DNA of 6,286 bases from Thermomicrobiaceae bacterium (GCA_007122555.1 SKTL01000062.1:1-6286), one strand, 5' to 3'. Positions 1 through 5,936 are shown, counted from the first letter of the stretch. Numbers and translations are program-made. The notes: generated by a model from the sequence alone, not told the origin.

Positions 1-800
1 CCAACCTCATGCTTCTGGTAGAGCTCTTTCACCATCCGGTCAACCATCGTGACAAACGCGGGATCGTGGTTCGCCAGTTCGTTCAGCAGTCCAATCACAT
101 CCTGACGGAAATTGACCCGCTGATCCGATTCTGTGTAGATGTCGCCAAGCCAGCGTCCACGTTCGCTCGGTTCCGGCTCTTCACCGTGGTGAAACCGCTC
201 ATAGCACCAGAGGCACTTGATAACGTGCATTCCGATATCGCCAATATAATTGGCTTTCTGAACCTCGAAACCGGCCAGATCCAGAATGCGGCAAAGGGTA
301 TTGCCAAGGGTCGCGTTGCGCAGGTGGCCGATGTGGAACGCCTTGTGGGTATTCGGCTGGGAATACTCCACCATTACCCGGTCCGATTTCGGCTCTCCGC
401 GACCATATCCGGTCGCTTGTTCCTTGATCGCGCCGATCACCCGGTTTGCGAACCGCTGGGTATCAAACTCGATGTTGATGTACCCGTTTGTCGCCTCGAT
501 ACTCGAAAACTCCTCATCGCTGGCCAGTTTCTCGGCAACCTGTTCGGCAATCTCCTGCGCGCGAGGACCGATCAGCTCCTTGGCCTTCTTCTTGGCCTGC
601 TTCTTCGAGAGCCCGTCCAGCTCCGGGATGCGCTCCTGGCTGATCTGCTCATTGGCGAGCTGATAGCAGATCGACGATGAGGTGCCCCAGGTTCCGGCGA
701 ACGGAATCGGCCGCATAACGAACTCACGCCGTCCGTATCCGAGTTCATCCAGAATATCGTTGATTCGGCCCGCGGCGCGTTCCTGCTCACGCTGCAACAT
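1..800 (-). CDS. argS: Arginine--tRNA ligase, N-terminal part (runs off left edge)
   Basis: Cytoplasmic class I aminoacyl-tRNA synthetase that charges tRNA-Arg with arginine using ATP. Translating from ATG at 800 gives 266 codons open to the window edge. Residues about 1-115 fit the Add-1 N-terminal domain that contacts the tRNA D-loop. The catalytic Rossmann domain begins with VEYSQPNTHKAF, then a perfect HIGH motif at residues 156-159 followed by LRN. Further down, NYIGDIG and LGDIYTE are typical of ArgS. The C-terminal half of the catalytic domain and the anticodon-binding domain lie outside the window. The start is set by GAGGTGA (807-813), 6 nt before the ATG. HIGH sits later than in E. 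coli ArgS (near residue 120-135 from memory), so the N-terminal domain is slightly long. The nucleotidyltransferase gene ends 72 bp upstream on the same strand, so cotranscription is plausible. The assignment is firm; the exact ArgS subclass is not. Confidence 0.96.
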   Translation of the reverse strand, partial: MLQREQERAAGRINDILDELGYGRREFVMRPIPFAGTWGTSSSICYQLANEQISQERIPELDGLSKKQAKKKAKELIGPRAQEIAEQVAEKLASDEEFSSIEATNGYINIEFDTQRFANRVIGAIKEQATGYGRGEPKSDRVMVEYSQPNTHKAFHIGHLRNATLGNTLCRILDLAGFEVQKANYIGDIGMHVIKCLWCYERFHHGEEPEPSERGRWLGDIYTESDQRVNFRQDVIGLLNELANHDPAFVTMVDRMVKELYQKHEV

Positions 801-872
801 TGCTGGTCACCTCGTTTGTCACTAGATGGTTTCCATGCTCGATCGCCATTCGGTTCGTTGTAGAGAGATTAT

Positions 873-1640
873 TCAACCGGACTGCGCAGTTGCGCTATAG
901 GTATCGGCGCGTTCGACACCAGCGGCGCGCCGTTCCGCCCAGAACCGGCCGGCGCGGTAGAGGCTCTCGAATGTCCCGGCGTCGCTCCAGTAGCCGTCCA
1001 GCACAGTCCAGCGAAGCGAATCATCTCGAATGTACCAGTTGTTGACATCAGTAATTTCCAGCTCGCCCCGGTCGGATGGCGCTAGACGGCTGATGTAGTC
1101 AAAGACCCTGTTGTCGTAGATATACAGACCGGTGACTGCGTACGGGCTCTGCGGATTGTCCGGCTTCTCCTCGATCTCCAGAATGCGGGACGAATCGCCC
1201 GGATCGAATACGGGACACCCGAATCGTTCCGGATCCGATACGCTCGCCAGAAAGAGCAAGGCCCCGTCCGTGAAACCTTCAACATCATCGCGTATATCGG
1301 CATCGGTGGTGTTGTCGCCGAGAATGACGCACACGTCATCGCCGCCGGCGAACTCCTGACAGAGTGAAAGCGCTTCGGCGATGCCGCCCTCGTTCTCCTG
1401 GTAGGCGTATTCGAGGTGGCGGATGCCCAGATGCTTGCCGTTCCTCAACACACGCAGAAAATGGCCGGCGTGCGGGCCGCCGGTGACGATCATGATGTGA
1501 TCGATTCCAGCGTTCACAAGCGTCGCGATGGGGTAGTAGATCATCGGCTGATCGTAAATCGGCAGCAGATGCTTGTTTGTTGCGAAGGTCAGCGGATACA
1601 GCCGGCTCCCCAGCCCACCTGCCAGAATGATGCCTTTCAT
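873..1640 (-). CDS. Sugar-1-phosphate nucleotidylyltransferase, short RmlA/RfbA type
   Basis: Probably transfers a nucleotidyl group (dTMP from dTTP in true RmlA) to a sugar-1-phosphate, giving an NDP-sugar for surface polysaccharide or glycosylation. Visible motifs: nucleotide-binding signature GGLGSRLYPLT (8-18), NKHLLPIYDQPMIYYP (22-37), LGDN with Asp109 as likely metal ligand (107-110), EEKP (157-160), GLYIYD (171-176), ELEITDVNNWY (193-203) and WSDAGT with Asp220 as the second likely metal ligand (218-223). At 255 residues it is shorter than RmlA of the E. coli type (about 290) and lacks most of the C-terminal helical extension tied to dimerisation and allosteric dTTP/TDP-rhamnose control. 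It starts at ATG 1640 behind GGAG with a longish 9-nt spacing, and stops with TGA at 873. No rmlB, rmlC or rmlD and no glycosyltransferase is adjacent, so glucose-1-phosphate/dTTP specificity is inferred from family only. Standalone paralogues of this type exist with unknown sugar substrates. Confidence 0.9.
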   Translation of the reverse strand: MKGIILAGGLGSRLYPLTFATNKHLLPIYDQPMIYYPIATLVNAGIDHIMIVTGGPHAGHFLRVLRNGKHLGIRHLEYAYQENEGGIAEALSLCQEFAGGDDVCVILGDNTTDADIRDDVEGFTDGALLFLASVSDPERFGCPVFDPGDSSRILEIEEKPDNPQSPYAVTGLYIYDNRVFDYISRLAPSDRGELEITDVNNWYIRDDSLRWTVLDGYWSDAGTFESLYRAGRFWAERRAAGVERADTYSATAQSG

Positions 1641-1846
1641 CCGATTCCGCTCCAGCTTCAGTCGCTACGCTGTCACGCAGCCACGCCCGGCGACAATTGC
1701 AGCAAACGGCGTCTGCCGGGAGATTGTACCCGGCAAAGAGCCACGCGAAACCATACCAGACGCCGGAAGCAGGGGAAACAGCCGGCATTGCGCTGAGAAC
1801 CAGACGTGAAACCCGCAACCCGAAGGCGTATTCCGCGACTTGCCGA
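1641..1846. other. Intergenic region upstream of the nucleotidyltransferase gene
   Basis: A 206-bp gap between two minus-strand genes. A minus-strand reading frame crosses it into the nucleotidyltransferase gene out of frame, but has no family resemblance and is not called. The gap holds a 7-bp inverted repeat (1714-1735) and a TACAAT hexamer on the minus strand, annotated separately. I see no tRNA, no riboswitch I recognise and no terminator with a T-run. Confidence 0.6.
1714..1735 (-). promoter_or_regulatory. Inverted repeat enclosing a -10-like hexamer, upstream of the nucleotidyltransferase
   Basis: TGCCGGG (1714-1720) and CCCGGCA (1729-1735) form a perfect 7-bp inverted repeat with an 8-nt centre. 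Read on the minus strand, the centre contains TACAAT (1728-1723), a 5/6 match to the bacterial -10 consensus. Transcription from it would start near 1716 and leave a leader of about 75 nt before the ATG at 1640. No good -35 hexamer lies 16-18 nt upstream. There is no T-run on either side, so it is unlikely to be an intrinsic terminator. The repeat could be an operator, or simply a GC-rich hairpin by chance. Confidence 0.35.
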
Positions 1847-2278
1847 TCAGCTAATGTCGCCGGAGTCGGGATTACTCGAATCCTTCTTGCCGCCTTTGGG
1901 ATAGACACCCTTCGTTACCGTCTTGATCATCGCGCGCCAGCCAGCGATCGAGCTGTACGTGGAAATCACTGGCTTGGCGACTTCCTCGCTCACGAAGTTG
2001 GTGGTCCCGTGAACGCGAGATGCGGTCGCCGTCAGTTCCTCCAGCAGCGGAATGATCTTGTCCTTGATCATCAGCGCCAGCCAGACAGCAACGCCGACCA
2101 GCGCCGCCATGAGCATGATCCAGAGAACCACGCCAACCGTAATGAAGACGAGCGAAATGTCGCGCAATCGCTCAAGCGGCGCCTGGTGATCGCCACCCAG
2201 GAGATAGAGCCCAACGATCAGCGCAATGAGTAGAAGCGCCACACCTCCGAGAATGACCCAGAGCCACCCTTGTCGCAT
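1847..2278 (-). CDS. Small two-helix membrane protein, DUF948-like layout
   Basis: Function unknown. The 143-residue protein has two hydrophobic segments (about 5-28 and 40-70). Between them is a short polar loop (GGDHQAPLERLRD); after them comes a cytoplasmic or periplasmic helical tail, KDKIIPLLEELTATASRVH, then a stretch containing VAKPVIS, and a Lys/Ser/Asp-rich hydrophilic C-terminus. A membrane helix followed by an amphipathic helix with a 'VKP' element recalls the DUF948 family of small membrane proteins (YtxG type), but I cannot confirm the family. The start at ATG 2278 is supported by GGAAGGG about 7 nt upstream; the stop is TGA. It follows the three-helix membrane protein gene by 54 bp on the same strand, which suggests the two are cotranscribed and may act together in the envelope. 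The N-terminus is a membrane anchor rather than a cleavable signal peptide. Confidence 0.8.
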   Translation of the reverse strand: MRQGWLWVILGGVALLLIALIVGLYLLGGDHQAPLERLRDISLVFITVGVVLWIMLMAALVGVAVWLALMIKDKIIPLLEELTATASRVHGTTNFVSEEVAKPVISTYSSIAGWRAMIKTVTKGVYPKGGKKDSSNPDSGDIS

Positions 2279-2314
2279 ACCTTATCCCTTCCGCGTGCTC
2301 TCCGGTTCGTCCTG

Positions 2315-2339
2315 GGCCTGACTCTGCAGGATTCAGGCC
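2315..2339 (-). repeat. Inverted repeat overlapping the stop codon of the upstream membrane-protein gene
   Basis: GGCCTGA (2315-2321) and TCAGGCC (2333-2339) are perfect 7-bp inverted copies separated by 11 nt. One arm contains the last two codons and TGA stop of the 2333-2656 gene. In RNA this would fold at the junction between two genes that look cotranscribed. No U-run follows, so it is not a standard intrinsic terminator. An mRNA-stability or partial-termination element is possible, as is chance. Confidence 0.35.
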
Positions 2340-2656
2340 GAGGCGCGCTCGTCCCGGTCCGCTATCTTTCGCGCGCGGCGCCGAGCCTGCGTGCTATCGG
2401 GCTGCAGCGGCGCCGTGAAGAACCAGCACAACCCCAGTAACAATGCTGCACCACCCGTCGCCATCACGACTGACACATTTCCAACCTGCGCGTATGTTGC
2501 TCCAGTGAACGTCGCAACGATCTGCCCGGCAAAGACGCCCGCAAGCGCCGAGGCAAGAAAGCACGGCAGCTGCCAGAGCCGCCGTCCAACAATACTGTGA
2601 ACGAGAAACCCGAGCGTCAGCGCCAGCACGATGGCGAACAGTACAGATGGCGGCAC
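2333..2656 (-). CDS. Small three-helix membrane protein of unknown function
   Basis: I do not recognise the family. The 107-residue product is very hydrophobic, with three likely membrane helices at about 4-21, 29-51 and 60-83. The second is alanine/glycine-rich (ALAGVFAGQIVA). The third leads via WFF into a charged, arginine-rich tail (QARRRARKIADRDERA) that probably stays in the cytoplasm. The two-residue RR after helix 1 also fits the positive-inside rule. The best start is GTG at 2656; its ribosome-binding site is weak (GGTAGA a few bases upstream), and an in-frame stop lies a short way further upstream, so the start is only moderately certain. The stop is TGA at 2333, inside a stem-loop. 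Upstream lies a TATGAT -10-like element with a 14-bp palindrome; downstream, 54 bp away, is another small membrane protein gene, probably in the same transcript. Confidence 0.75.
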   Translation of the reverse strand: MPPSVLFAIVLALTLGFLVHSIVGRRLWQLPCFLASALAGVFAGQIVATFTGATYAQVGNVSVVMATGGAALLLGLCWFFTAPLQPDSTQARRRARKIADRDERASA

Positions 2657-2698
2657 AGCTCTACCGTCTACTCTCAGTCAATTCCAGGCCACGAGATC

Positions 2699-2708
2699 GG
2701 AACGTTCC
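2699..2708. repeat. 10-bp perfect palindrome in leader of the membrane-protein pair
   Basis: GGAACGTTCC is self-complementary and lies between the putative transcription start near 2747 and the GTG start at 2656, so it would be in the 5' leader. It resembles half-sites GAAC/GTTC but lacks the 4-nt spacer of a LexA box. It may be a second operator near the 2737-2750 palindrome; chance is possible at this length. Confidence 0.3.
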
Positions 2709-2736
2709 AGCAAGACAGGATTCTCCTGAGCGATGC

Positions 2737-2750
2737 GTCCGTATACGGAC
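2737..2750. promoter_or_regulatory. 14-bp perfect palindrome, candidate operator
   Basis: GTCCGTATACGGAC reads identically on both strands. It sits directly downstream of the minus-strand TATGAT hexamer (2759-2754) and covers the predicted transcription start (about 2747). That is the usual place for a repressor operator that blocks initiation. A perfect 14-mer palindrome is unlikely at any one site by chance. The cognate regulator is unknown. Confidence 0.5.
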
Positions 2751-2753
2751 TCT

Positions 2754-2759
2754 ATCATA
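2754..2759 (-). promoter_or_regulatory. Putative -10 element of the small membrane-protein operon
   Basis: On the minus strand this reads TATGAT, 5/6 to the -10 consensus, in the 152-bp gap between the C45 hydrolase and the three-helix membrane protein. The expected start near 2747 gives a leader of about 90 nt. No clear -35 hexamer is found 16-18 nt upstream, so it may be activator-dependent or may not be a promoter. Confidence 0.4.
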
Positions 2760-2767
2760 CGATCATC

Positions 2768-2788
2768 TCCAGCTAATCGCCCGCTGGA
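2768..2788. repeat. Weak stem-loop downstream of the C45 hydrolase gene
   Basis: TCCAGC (2768-2773) and GCTGGA (2783-2788) form a 6-bp stem with a 9-nt loop, about 20-40 nt past the TGA of the hydrolase gene. There is no T-run on the minus strand after it, so it is a poor intrinsic terminator, although it is the best candidate 3' structure in this gap. Confidence 0.25.
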
Positions 2789-2808
2789 AACAGCTCGTCC
2801 AGTTACGG

Positions 2809-3948
2809 TCAGACCCATGTCCGGCTCATCTGTTTCACCACGTCTCGCGGAATGTAGGATGTCTTTCCGATCTCATATCGACGATAGGCATTGTCGTGCG
2901 GCGGACCCACCGCAACCCAGATCGATTTCTGAGCCGGCTCCGCAATGACCGAGGCGAACGTGATGATGTCGGACCCTTCCCGATCGCCATCCGCCCGGCA
3001 TATCGAATCAGGAACAGCCTCGCGGTCACGGAAGATCGTCCGCATGCGGTGATTGTCGAGCTGACCGTGATGCTCCCGGAGAAGCGTCTCCATTCGCTGC
3101 TGTCGAATCTGTGAATTGCGAAGCTGCCGCCCGACGGACCGCTCTTCGTCCGCAAGCTCCGCTGCCGTATAGTGGTTCGCGTGCGCCAGCAACCCGTTCT
3201 CCGGCTCAATCCGGACATCCCGGGTCGGGGTCGTCTCCAGATCGGCCGCAACGCCGTGCGAATCGATCATGATCAGGTTGCGCGATGAGGCGCGCGGGAC
3301 CGCGCGAATGGCGTTGATTGCGTCATCGACGTTATCGTGCGTCAACGCCAGGCGGGAGAGAAAGTACCGCGGGAACCCGACGCGCCAGCCGTCGCAGGTG
3401 ACGAAGTTTGCGAAGACACCCATACCGCGATCGTTGATGCCGATGTACGACATCTGTCCGGCCGGCGTCAGCATCAGAACCGCTGGCTGGTCATCTGGAA
3501 CCAGCTCAACGACGACCGAAATATCCCGGTAGAGAGCGGGAAGGTCAGCGTTCTGCCCGATCAGCGGTTCACCCGACTTCGTCGCCTCCGGAAGCGCCGC
3601 GAACGAGGTGCACTCGTCCGGGGCGTCAATCAGGTCCGGGGGAGTCGTCACACCGAGCTCGGCGCGCAGTTGCAACAGGTAGGCGTCGCTGAGATCAATC
3701 CCGGCGCCTTCGGCCAGACCCTGGACTTCCTCATCGAAAAACCGCGCATGAGCGATGACCGTTTCACGATACGCCGCCGCCGCCGTTCTGGCGCGCTCAG
3801 CCGAAATGCTGTTCTTCTCTCGCAGCCGGGTCAACGCTTTGTCCCGATGCTGGATAATCAGATCCTGACACGCCTCTCCGAACTGCCGGCCGATTTCTCG
3901 ATGTGTGCCCGTAAAACGGTAGAAGGGAAACGACTGATTCTTCGGCAT
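2809..3948 (-). CDS. C45-family peptidase / acyl-CoA:6-APA acyltransferase-like Ntn-hydrolase
   Basis: A likely amidohydrolase or acyltransferase of the N-terminal-nucleophile superfamily, related to fungal penicillin acyltransferase (MEROPS C45). These enzymes self-cleave before a cysteine, which then becomes the catalytic N-terminal nucleophile. In this 379-residue protein the candidate is Cys113 in DECTSF. It is followed by GQNADL (131-136), equivalent to the family's GQN-x-D segment, then MLTPAGQMSYIGINDRGMGVFAN and LLAHANHY, all typical of the family's core strands. Residues 1-110 would form the released alpha chain. I see no signal peptide, so it is probably cytoplasmic. An upstream in-frame TTG at 3966 gives six more residues. 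I prefer ATG 3948 because GGAGGA lies exactly 6 nt ahead of it and falls inside the longer version. The true substrate is unknown in most bacterial members; N-acyl amino acid or peptide hydrolysis is more likely than antibiotic chemistry. Confidence 0.88.
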   Translation of the reverse strand: MPKNQSFPFYRFTGTHREIGRQFGEACQDLIIQHRDKALTRLREKNSISAERARTAAAAYRETVIAHARFFDEEVQGLAEGAGIDLSDAYLLQLRAELGVTTPPDLIDAPDECTSFAALPEATKSGEPLIGQNADLPALYRDISVVVELVPDDQPAVLMLTPAGQMSYIGINDRGMGVFANFVTCDGWRVGFPRYFLSRLALTHDNVDDAINAIRAVPRASSRNLIMIDSHGVAADLETTPTRDVRIEPENGLLAHANHYTAAELADEERSVGRQLRNSQIRQQRMETLLREHHGQLDNHRMRTIFRDREAVPDSICRADGDREGSDIITFASVIAEPAQKSIWVAVGPPHDNAYRRYEIGKTSYIPRDVVKQMSRTWV

Positions 3949-3954
3949 CGAACG

Positions 3955-3962
3955 TCCTCCTC
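3955..3962 (-). promoter_or_regulatory. Shine-Dalgarno site that sets the C45 hydrolase start
   Basis: The minus strand reads GAGGAGGA, then 6 nt, then ATG at 3948. This is near-perfect and decides against the longer reading frame beginning with TTG at 3966, whose coding sequence would run through the site. Confidence 0.85.
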
Positions 3963-4100
3963 GCAACGCGATCGCTCAAGTCCGGGGGCGCCTGTTTGTT
4001 CATCCTAACCGATCATTGCGATTGATTCAGCATCCAGGAACGTACTGAAGGTTTCCGACGTCTTACTGTTAACGAGCAACGCACCTGGCGCACGCCATAT

Positions 4101-4107
4101 GAAAGGA
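4101..4107 (+). promoter_or_regulatory. Shine-Dalgarno site that sets the GTG start at 4114
   Basis: GAAAGGA is followed by 6 nt and then GTG at 4114. The in-frame ATG at 4099 has no purine-rich site in front of it (CACCTGGCGCACGCCAT), so translation more likely begins at the GTG. Confidence 0.6.
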
Positions 4108-4113
4108 ACATCG

Positions 4114-4548
4114 GTGAATAGATCGAGTAATCTGCTGCGCATCGGCTTACCCATGCTTTCGCTTGCTCTGGTGCTGGTGATCGCCATCGTTCGGGTGGGA
4201 TCAGACGATACCGGGAACGGAGAGAACGACACTAATCACGAAAATGCTCGCCTGGTCGAGCCCGTCTCAATCGATTCCGTTGACATTCGGCTGGCGGAGA
4301 GCTTTCCGGTTCAGGCGTTTGTTGAGGTGTCAGGATATCTGCCTGACCCGTGCTGGGAACCAATGGAACCGCACATTGTCCAGGATGGCAGCCGGTTCGA
4401 CATTGAGATCCTGGCCGAACGTGATGCCGATGAGTTCTGTCCGCAGGTGATAGAGGACTACGACACGTCAATCTCGCTTGGACCAGTCGATCCTGGAGAC
4501 TATGTCGTCCGGGTGAATTCGGTGGAAGAGCAGTTCAGGGTGGACTAA
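4114..4548 (+). CDS. Small exported or membrane-anchored protein with two cysteines
   Basis: Function unknown. From GTG 4114 the product has 144 residues: a short positive N-terminus (MNRSSNLLR), one hydrophobic segment at about 9-26, a polar acidic spacer (GSDDTGNGENDTNHEN), then a roughly 95-residue domain that looks all-beta. No lipobox cysteine follows the hydrophobic segment, so it is either a signal anchor or a non-lipoprotein signal peptide. The domain contains SFPVQAFVEVSGYLPDPCWE, alternating hydrophobic strands, DEFCPQVIEDY and a closing PGDYVVRVN...FRVD. Cys80 and Cys109 could form a disulfide outside the membrane. The pattern 'sgyLPd-C ... r-ad-fC-qv ... pG-Y-v-vN' resembles secreted Ig-like domains that I associate with Chloroflexota, but this is recall and not a search. 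An ATG at 4099 would add five residues and lacks a ribosome-binding site. The gene diverges from the C45 hydrolase (165 bp apart) and converges on the roadblock-domain gene. Confidence 0.78.
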   Translation: MNRSSNLLRIGLPMLSLALVLVIAIVRVGSDDTGNGENDTNHENARLVEPVSIDSVDIRLAESFPVQAFVEVSGYLPDPCWEPMEPHIVQDGSRFDIEILAERDADEFCPQVIEDYDTSISLGPVDPGDYVVRVNSVEEQFRVD

Positions 4549-4562
4549 GGTGGACGAACCAC
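4539..4562. repeat. Short tandem repeat and weak stem-loop at the convergent gene ends
   Basis: GGTGGAC occurs at 4539-4545 and again at 4549-4555, giving two imperfect 10-bp units across the TAA stop. A 4-bp stem (GTGG 4550-4553 with CCAC 4559-4562, 5-nt loop) follows. With only 18 bp between two converging genes this is the only place for a shared terminator, but the stem is weak and no T-run is present. Confidence 0.25.
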
Positions 4563-4566
4563 GCAG

Positions 4567-5838
4567 CTAGCGGCGCGCCATCCGCCGGGAGAAGCGGAAT
4601 GGGACGTCAAGTTCCTGGATCTTGTCAGGATCGAATGGCGTCGTGCTCAGTTGTCCGGCATTCGCCTCCTCAAAGGCGTCTACGTATTCGAGCAGCCGCT
4701 GGACCTGCGCCGGAGAGGGCTCGTCGTCGAAGGTCGCAAACGCGCTGCAGTACCGGCCCTGGGAGTAGTAGACAACGTCGCCGTCGGCGAGCTGTGTCAT
4801 GTTCGCGCGCGAGCCGAACATCTCTTCACTGAGACCTTCCATGACGGAGACCATGCCGCTGATCAGCGATTCATCCATCGCAAAATGCCCGTAGCTCACG
4901 ACTGGGATGCCGGATTTATCGATTACCGCGAGCGCAAGCGCATCGGCATCCGGCGCGCTGGTCAACGCGTCCGGCGCTTCTGGAAGTACGCCCAGCGCTT
5001 CGCCTGTCCCTTTCGCGCGAGATTGAACCCGCGACATCACCGAACGCAGCCCATCGAGGTAGGCGATCAGTTGCTGGTTGAACCGGTTGTAACGGGCCAT
5101 ACTGATCGACCCTGTCGAGAGAAGATGATTGAGATGGTCGAGGCGAACCAGGACAGTGTCCTGCCGGCGCTCGAGTTCACGAATGATATCCGTCCGGTTC
5201 CGTTCCTGAGCAGCGGAACGAGAAGCGCTCCACATGCGCTCCAGCCGTTGATCCCTGAGATCTCGAGCGATCCCCCGCTCAACCTCATAGTAGGGAGTTC
5301 CGGCGACGGCGGCGGTCGCGTATTCTGGTCGACCACCGCGCAGACCAATGCTGCGGTCGTACTCGGGTGTCCCGATCTCCGGTCTGCGGTCATCGACTCG
5401 CTCGGGCCAGTTACTGGACAGCGCGGCTTTGAGATCAAGACTCCGTCCCATCGCCGCCACCATCGCGCCAAAGATTGACGCCACCCAGGGTCCGCCAAGC
5501 GGGAGCGCCAGGAGCATGACCAGTTCACGCGGCAACTCAGCCGGCCAGGGTAATCCCAGCAGCACCAGAGCGCCGATATGCAACGTGAAAACGGAAGTCG
5601 ATAATCCGCTGGGCTCCGCCGTACTCACTGACCAGGTCAAGATTATGATTGCCACCAGCACGAGCCGGATCAGGTGCACGACCATTGCCTGCTGCGCATG
5701 GCGAACCAGAAACGGGTTTCTTGGACCCAGCGCGACAATGATCAGGGCGAAGGCGCCGATCAGATAGGCAGCCGACGCCAGCAGACGGCTTGGTCGCGAT
5801 GGCTGGGACTTGACGCGAGCTGTTTGTGATGCGGCCAT
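4567..5838 (-). CDS. Four-helix membrane protein fused to a roadblock/longin-like domain
   Basis: I do not recognise a named gene. The 423-residue protein has four likely membrane helices at about 22-38, 52-70, 82-98 and 106-128. The segment ALGPRNPFLVRHAQQAMVVH between helices 1 and 2 resembles the 'R-x-H-x-x-Q-A' pattern of DUF4870/Tic20-like membrane domains. Residues 140-190 form a polar linker. Residues 190-275 are strongly helical and charged, with LLSTGSISMARYNRF (239-253) reminiscent of a short SHOCT-like element. A proline/alanine-rich hinge (284-298) leads to about 300-395, an alpha/beta domain: LALAVIDKSGIPVVSY, then LISGMVSVMEGLSEEMFG, then DGDVVYYSQGRYCSAFATF, then a long C-terminal helix. 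This order matches roadblock/LC7/MglB-like or longin-like domains that bind or regulate small Ras-like GTPases, or act as ligand-free scaffolds. Start ATG 5838, weak GGACAGG upstream; stop TAG. No partner GTPase is in view, so the regulatory role is inference. Confidence 0.8.
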   Translation of the reverse strand: MAASQTARVKSQPSRPSRLLASAAYLIGAFALIIVALGPRNPFLVRHAQQAMVVHLIRLVLVAIIILTWSVSTAEPSGLSTSVFTLHIGALVLLGLPWPAELPRELVMLLALPLGGPWVASIFGAMVAAMGRSLDLKAALSSNWPERVDDRRPEIGTPEYDRSIGLRGGRPEYATAAVAGTPYYEVERGIARDLRDQRLERMWSASRSAAQERNRTDIIRELERRQDTVLVRLDHLNHLLSTGSISMARYNRFNQQLIAYLDGLRSVMSRVQSRAKGTGEALGVLPEAPDALTSAPDADALALAVIDKSGIPVVSYGHFAMDESLISGMVSVMEGLSEEMFGSRANMTQLADGDVVYYSQGRYCSAFATFDDEPSPAQVQRLLEYVDAFEEANAGQLSTTPFDPDKIQELDVPFRFSRRMARR

Positions 5839-5936
5839 CAGCCTGTCCGTCTCGCTGTGAATCGCAGCGCGAGCCGCAACCCCGGGAATTCACGCGTACG
5901 AATGCGGAGACTGAACCCAGTGCAGTCCACGGAATC

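Noticed and set aside
9..680. Plus-strand open frame of 223 codons at the left end
   Set aside because: It is antisense to argS, whose HIGH motif and conserved catalytic segments leave no doubt about the coding strand; the antisense product has no recognisable domain.
1336..1908. Minus-strand 190-codon frame overlapping the nucleotidyltransferase and crossing the 206-bp gap
   Set aside because: Its C-terminal half is the nucleotidyltransferase gene read out of frame, its N-terminal part overlaps the end of the two-helix membrane gene, and the middle has no family pattern or good ribosome-binding site.
2699..2708. GGAACGTTCC considered as a LexA (SOS) box
   Set aside because: Known Gram-positive-type LexA boxes have GAAC and GTTC separated by four bases; here the half-sites are fused, and the downstream genes are not SOS functions.
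3982..4003. GGCGCCTGTTTGTTCATCCT resembling GGCGCCTGTGTTATCCT at 6081-6097
   Set aside because: The similarity is interesting but needs gaps, shares only nine contiguous bases, and the first copy lacks the left palindrome arm; too weak to claim a shared operator.
3337..4008. Plus-strand 223-codon frame opposite the C45 hydrolase
   Set aside because: It is the complement of a gene with clear Ntn-hydrolase motifs; the product is arginine-rich and unlike any family, as expected of antisense GC-rich DNA.
4651..5478. Plus-strand 275-codon frame opposite the roadblock-fusion gene
   Set aside because: The minus-strand product has coherent membrane helices and an alpha/beta domain, whereas this frame gives a low-complexity Arg/His-rich product with no ribosome-binding site.
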